The position numbers and the translations under genes were made by a program. The notes under the pieces are model-generated. The model did no database searches. It was not told where the DNA came from and saw nothing but the letters and a program-made list of their open reading frames with translations. From positions 13,391,501 to 13,455,500 of the forward strand of contig JACDQD010000103.1 in the NCBI GenBank assembly GCA_019843655.1: a stretch of DNA of 64,000 nucleotides, given 5' to 3'. Below, one piece after another: positions 61,131 to 64,000 of the stretch. The stretch is from Lethocerus indicus. Its lineage: Eukaryota > Arthropoda > Insecta > Hemiptera > Belostomatidae. Positions within the stretch are counted from its first letter, which is position 1. Every line of letters starts with the position of its first letter.

Positions 61131-63756
61131 ACTAATAACAAATGACTATAAAGTGTGTAACCGAAGATATAACGATTCTAAAATTTTAATGATACATTTT
61201 TGTTCAAACAACTCGTACGCATCAATGCGGTATAACAAAATTCTAACGGGTTCACTGGGGTTTACGAACTCCTCTCGGTTAATGAATTGAAATTTTGCAA
61301 CTTTGCAAAGGCTGGCGGGGTCGTTATCAGATGAAGAGGCCAAACGGTACAAAATATCGGTGTCGGGAATTCAACGGGTCTCCAGAGGGAGGAAAGGGGA
61401 CTGTTAATGGGCGGTCATGCGCCAATATCCTGGCCGCCGTCCCCAGGGATAATTCCCACCAATTATCAAGAGCCCGGGGAACCGGCCCGGGTCAGAGCCG
61501 GTAAACCCGACCGCTAATGAACGCCCGGGGAAGGCCAAATCGTGACACAATTGTTACGGTTTTAAACAATTAAAGAACATTTGAATTTGAGTGAGTAACA
61601 ACCTGAAAAACGTCAAGCGGGGTATAGTATTTCTGGGCGAGGAATTATCATAATTCTTGCAGAAATGCAAAGATTCTCATTTGTCAAATGATCGTGTATC
61701 ATTTTCATAATAGGAGACAATATAAGCTGAAGATGAAGGAAGTTATAGTATATTTGCTTATTATATTCATGTTTCAATACAGAATAATACGAAATACGTC
61801 ACGATTGGTATTACAGCGGCCAATTACGAACATTTTAAATACCTAAGAATAACAGGGGTGACTGTGGTTTTATTGTGTTTTTTTATAACCTGTGCAGGCC
61901 GAGCAGTTTCTTGAAACTGATAAATATGCGCAGTCCGTAATGCGCGGATAATAATAAAGAAAGACGGGGTCGCACTAAACATGTATTAATATGTCCCGGA
62001 CGGGGTACCCGGATCGTATATTCGGGCGATAATAGGATGGGAGGTCGAAGAGTAAAGGAAAAGCAGAGGAGACCCCCGCCGACCCACCGCGGCTCAGCGG
62101 GCAAATATAAACTCATGTGACGGCCTTTAAAGCCGGCACCAAATGTAATGTATGCATTACTATCGGTGTATATATACAGGGAGGAAGAAGAAGGGAAGGG
62201 GGTGGAGAGAGTGAGAGAGAGAGAGAGAGGGGGGGGGGCCTCCGGACATAAATAAGACGTCGGAAAGAGACCAGGAGAAAGAGGCGGAGGGGTTTCCACC
62301 TGAAGACAGTGTAAGGGGTGGAGGGGCGGGAGGGGGAGGGGTACGGTGTTCTAATGTGACTGTAGGAAGGTCCAACCGGGATAGAGGCCAGGATTTATAC
62401 AAAGCCAGAGTCCCTCGGGAACCCGCCCAGACAAATAAATTCTAGCGCCAGCCCTCTCTGCTTACTCTCTCTCTCTCTCGGTCTTTCTCTCCCTTTTCTT
62501 TCGCCGTTTCCCCGTCGTCTCCTCTGGGCAGAGAGCCGCCCGCCCGGATTACCCTGGTCGCATCCTACTAGGACCTCCTGATTTACGATATACCGCCCAG
62601 GACTCCGGGACTTAATTTTCGATTTTTACACCAGTCCCAACCTCCTCTCGGGGACGTGTTATTTTCTGACCTCGGCCCGTATCGAATGTTGTGTACGCTC
62701 AACCCGACCGCAGTAATTTAACGAAAATAGAAAAATATTTTTCGGCAAACGATATAGCGGTTGTAACTGTAGGTTCATTAACGGTTTATTAACGGGTGGT
62801 ATTGTAAAAAAATACAGCTAATTCAAAATGGCTCTGAAACCTGTCTAGACAAATTAGTTAGCCATTTTAATTAACCTTATTGTTGAACATAAATATAAAA
62901 AGTGCTACGGATCTTTAGGTTATTGATTATTTTATAGGGAGAAGAAGTTATCTCTATCTGATTGTGGTGAAAAACTTGTTTATTTTTTTGAGCATAGTTT
63001 GGCATTATTGGGCGCTATCGTATTTCATTCAGTGCAATGAGTTTATAAATTCCCTCAGGGATCCACAATCGAATGCGAAACGTTTTAAAACTTTAACCTT
63101 AAGGACGAACGTAAATATAGAAATTCCTACAGATCTTTAGCTGAGAGTACTCGGTGCTATTTATACGGAACGCCGCTGAGGGTGGCGAGAGACCGAAAAC
63201 GGTCTATCGTGTTGAAACGTGCGCGAAGATATATAAATGGCCTTTCACAAGTTATTTGAAACACTTTCTATTTTCTTAATTGGGTTCTAAGCAATCGTTT
63301 AATTGTAAACGTCGTTGGGCGTTATCCCAGGTGGTTGTGGCGCTCTCCCTTGGGCTAGTTGAACGGCGGGAGCATTAATCCATTTTGAAGTGACTGCCCC
63401 CGCCCCCGCCCCCAGCCCCCACTGCGCCACGCATTAGGATTATATTAGGGAGAAAGCCCCGAGGGAGGCTCAGAGAAGCACAATCTTCAGAATTGGCCGG
63501 TGGCATTTGCTCGGCCCCAACGAGCACTTGTTGGCCCATATACCCGGGGCCCATTCACTCTCCGCTTAATCGCTCTCAACCGCTCGCCCAGTCTGCTCCC
63601 AGAAAAAGCAGTTTTCCACTGCCATTTCAACCGGCATTTTCCCTAATGAGTGCAGACCACCAATCTGTGATTATTAGTTTCATATTTAGGCGAGTAGACG
63701 GGAACTATTATTCGTTCACCTGTGCTGGTTTTATACCGTAATTTTCCGTCTCCTCT
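61131..63756. other. CpG-rich non-coding right end
   Basis: No gene recognised. Holds a (GA)n/poly-G run at 62205-62240, a (TC)n run at 62464-62485 and a C-rich block at 63394-63420. Frames of 80-138 codons near 61883-62402 on the minus strand are low-complexity Pro/Ser/Leu translations of the GA-rich tract. A weak relative of the repeat-family end lies at 63177-63212. Confidence 0.5.
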
Positions 63757-63759
63757 AAC

Positions 63760-63815
63760 TGTTTGGTCTTTTGCTAGACCGGTTTCGGCTGCTCGCCATC
63801 TTCAGTAGCGCATTC
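63760..63815 (-). mobile_element. Terminal fragment of the inverted-repeat family
   Basis: 'gtttggtcttttgctagacc' then 'ggtttcggctgctcgccatc' then 'ttcagtagcg', nearly identical to the end of the 57409-58031 copy. Confidence 0.75.
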
Positions 63816-64000
63816 ATTAATATGGTTTACACCATATGTGCCGATGTACGATGACAAATAACGGCCGAATAAATCAATCCAACATTCGAAAATAATTTCG
63901 AAGTATTGCGCTATATTAAACTATTATATTATAGTTTTTTTAATGAGTAAATTATTAGCTTGTTATTAAGTATTAATTACTTATTTAATAGTTAATTTAC

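Overview
The window looks like nuclear DNA of an arthropod, most probably an insect. It carries an RR-2 chitin-binding cuticle protein, a Delilah-type bHLH factor, a tandem pair of insulin-like peptide genes, spliceosomal introns with GT-AG borders, and a large load of decayed transposons. The order cannot be fixed from sequence alone.

Layout. 1-6.9 kb: no gene recognised, apart from a fragment of the window's main repeat family. 6.98-11.9 kb: two insulin-like peptide genes, both on the minus strand, with copies of that repeat family between and beyond them. 13-16.5 kb: GC-rich non-coding DNA. 16.67-17.29 kb: a single-exon bHLH gene (+). 17.3-22.2 kb: non-coding DNA with a 42-bp tandem repeat and a tRNA-like SINE remnant. 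22.28-23.85 kb: a three-exon cuticle gene (-). 24-25.6 kb: a piggyBac-like relic and a Jockey-type reverse transcriptase fragment. 26.8-29.3 kb: Helitron-like traces, a 61-bp satellite carrying 12 CTCF-like motifs, and a tandem duplication of the 3' end of the next gene. 29.25-34.47 kb: TRMT2B, eight exons (-). 35.52-43.19 kb: a ClC-7 type Cl-/H+ exchanger, 17 exons (+), head to head with TRMT2B. 46.81-56.67 kb: CLASRP, 19 coding exons (+). 57.4-64 kb: a cluster of the inverted-repeat family and GC-rich non-coding DNA.

The gene models were assembled by hand from splice sites. Each multi-exon model keeps one open frame throughout: ILPs 117 aa each, cuticle protein 115 aa, TRMT2B 438 aa, ClC-7 778 aa, CLASRP 677 aa. 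The three housekeeping genes lie in AT-rich DNA with few CpG, whereas the insulin, bHLH and cuticle regions and the right end are rich in CpG. This split may reflect gene-body methylation of widely expressed genes.

The most unusual element is the 61-bp satellite at 27.34-28.03 kb. It holds 12 identical 12-bp cores that match the vertebrate CTCF consensus, all in one orientation. The core is also kept in the diverged edge units. Also notable are the run of exchangeable phase-2 exons that build the CLASRP RS domain, and a GYNNGY tandem splice donor in the same gene.
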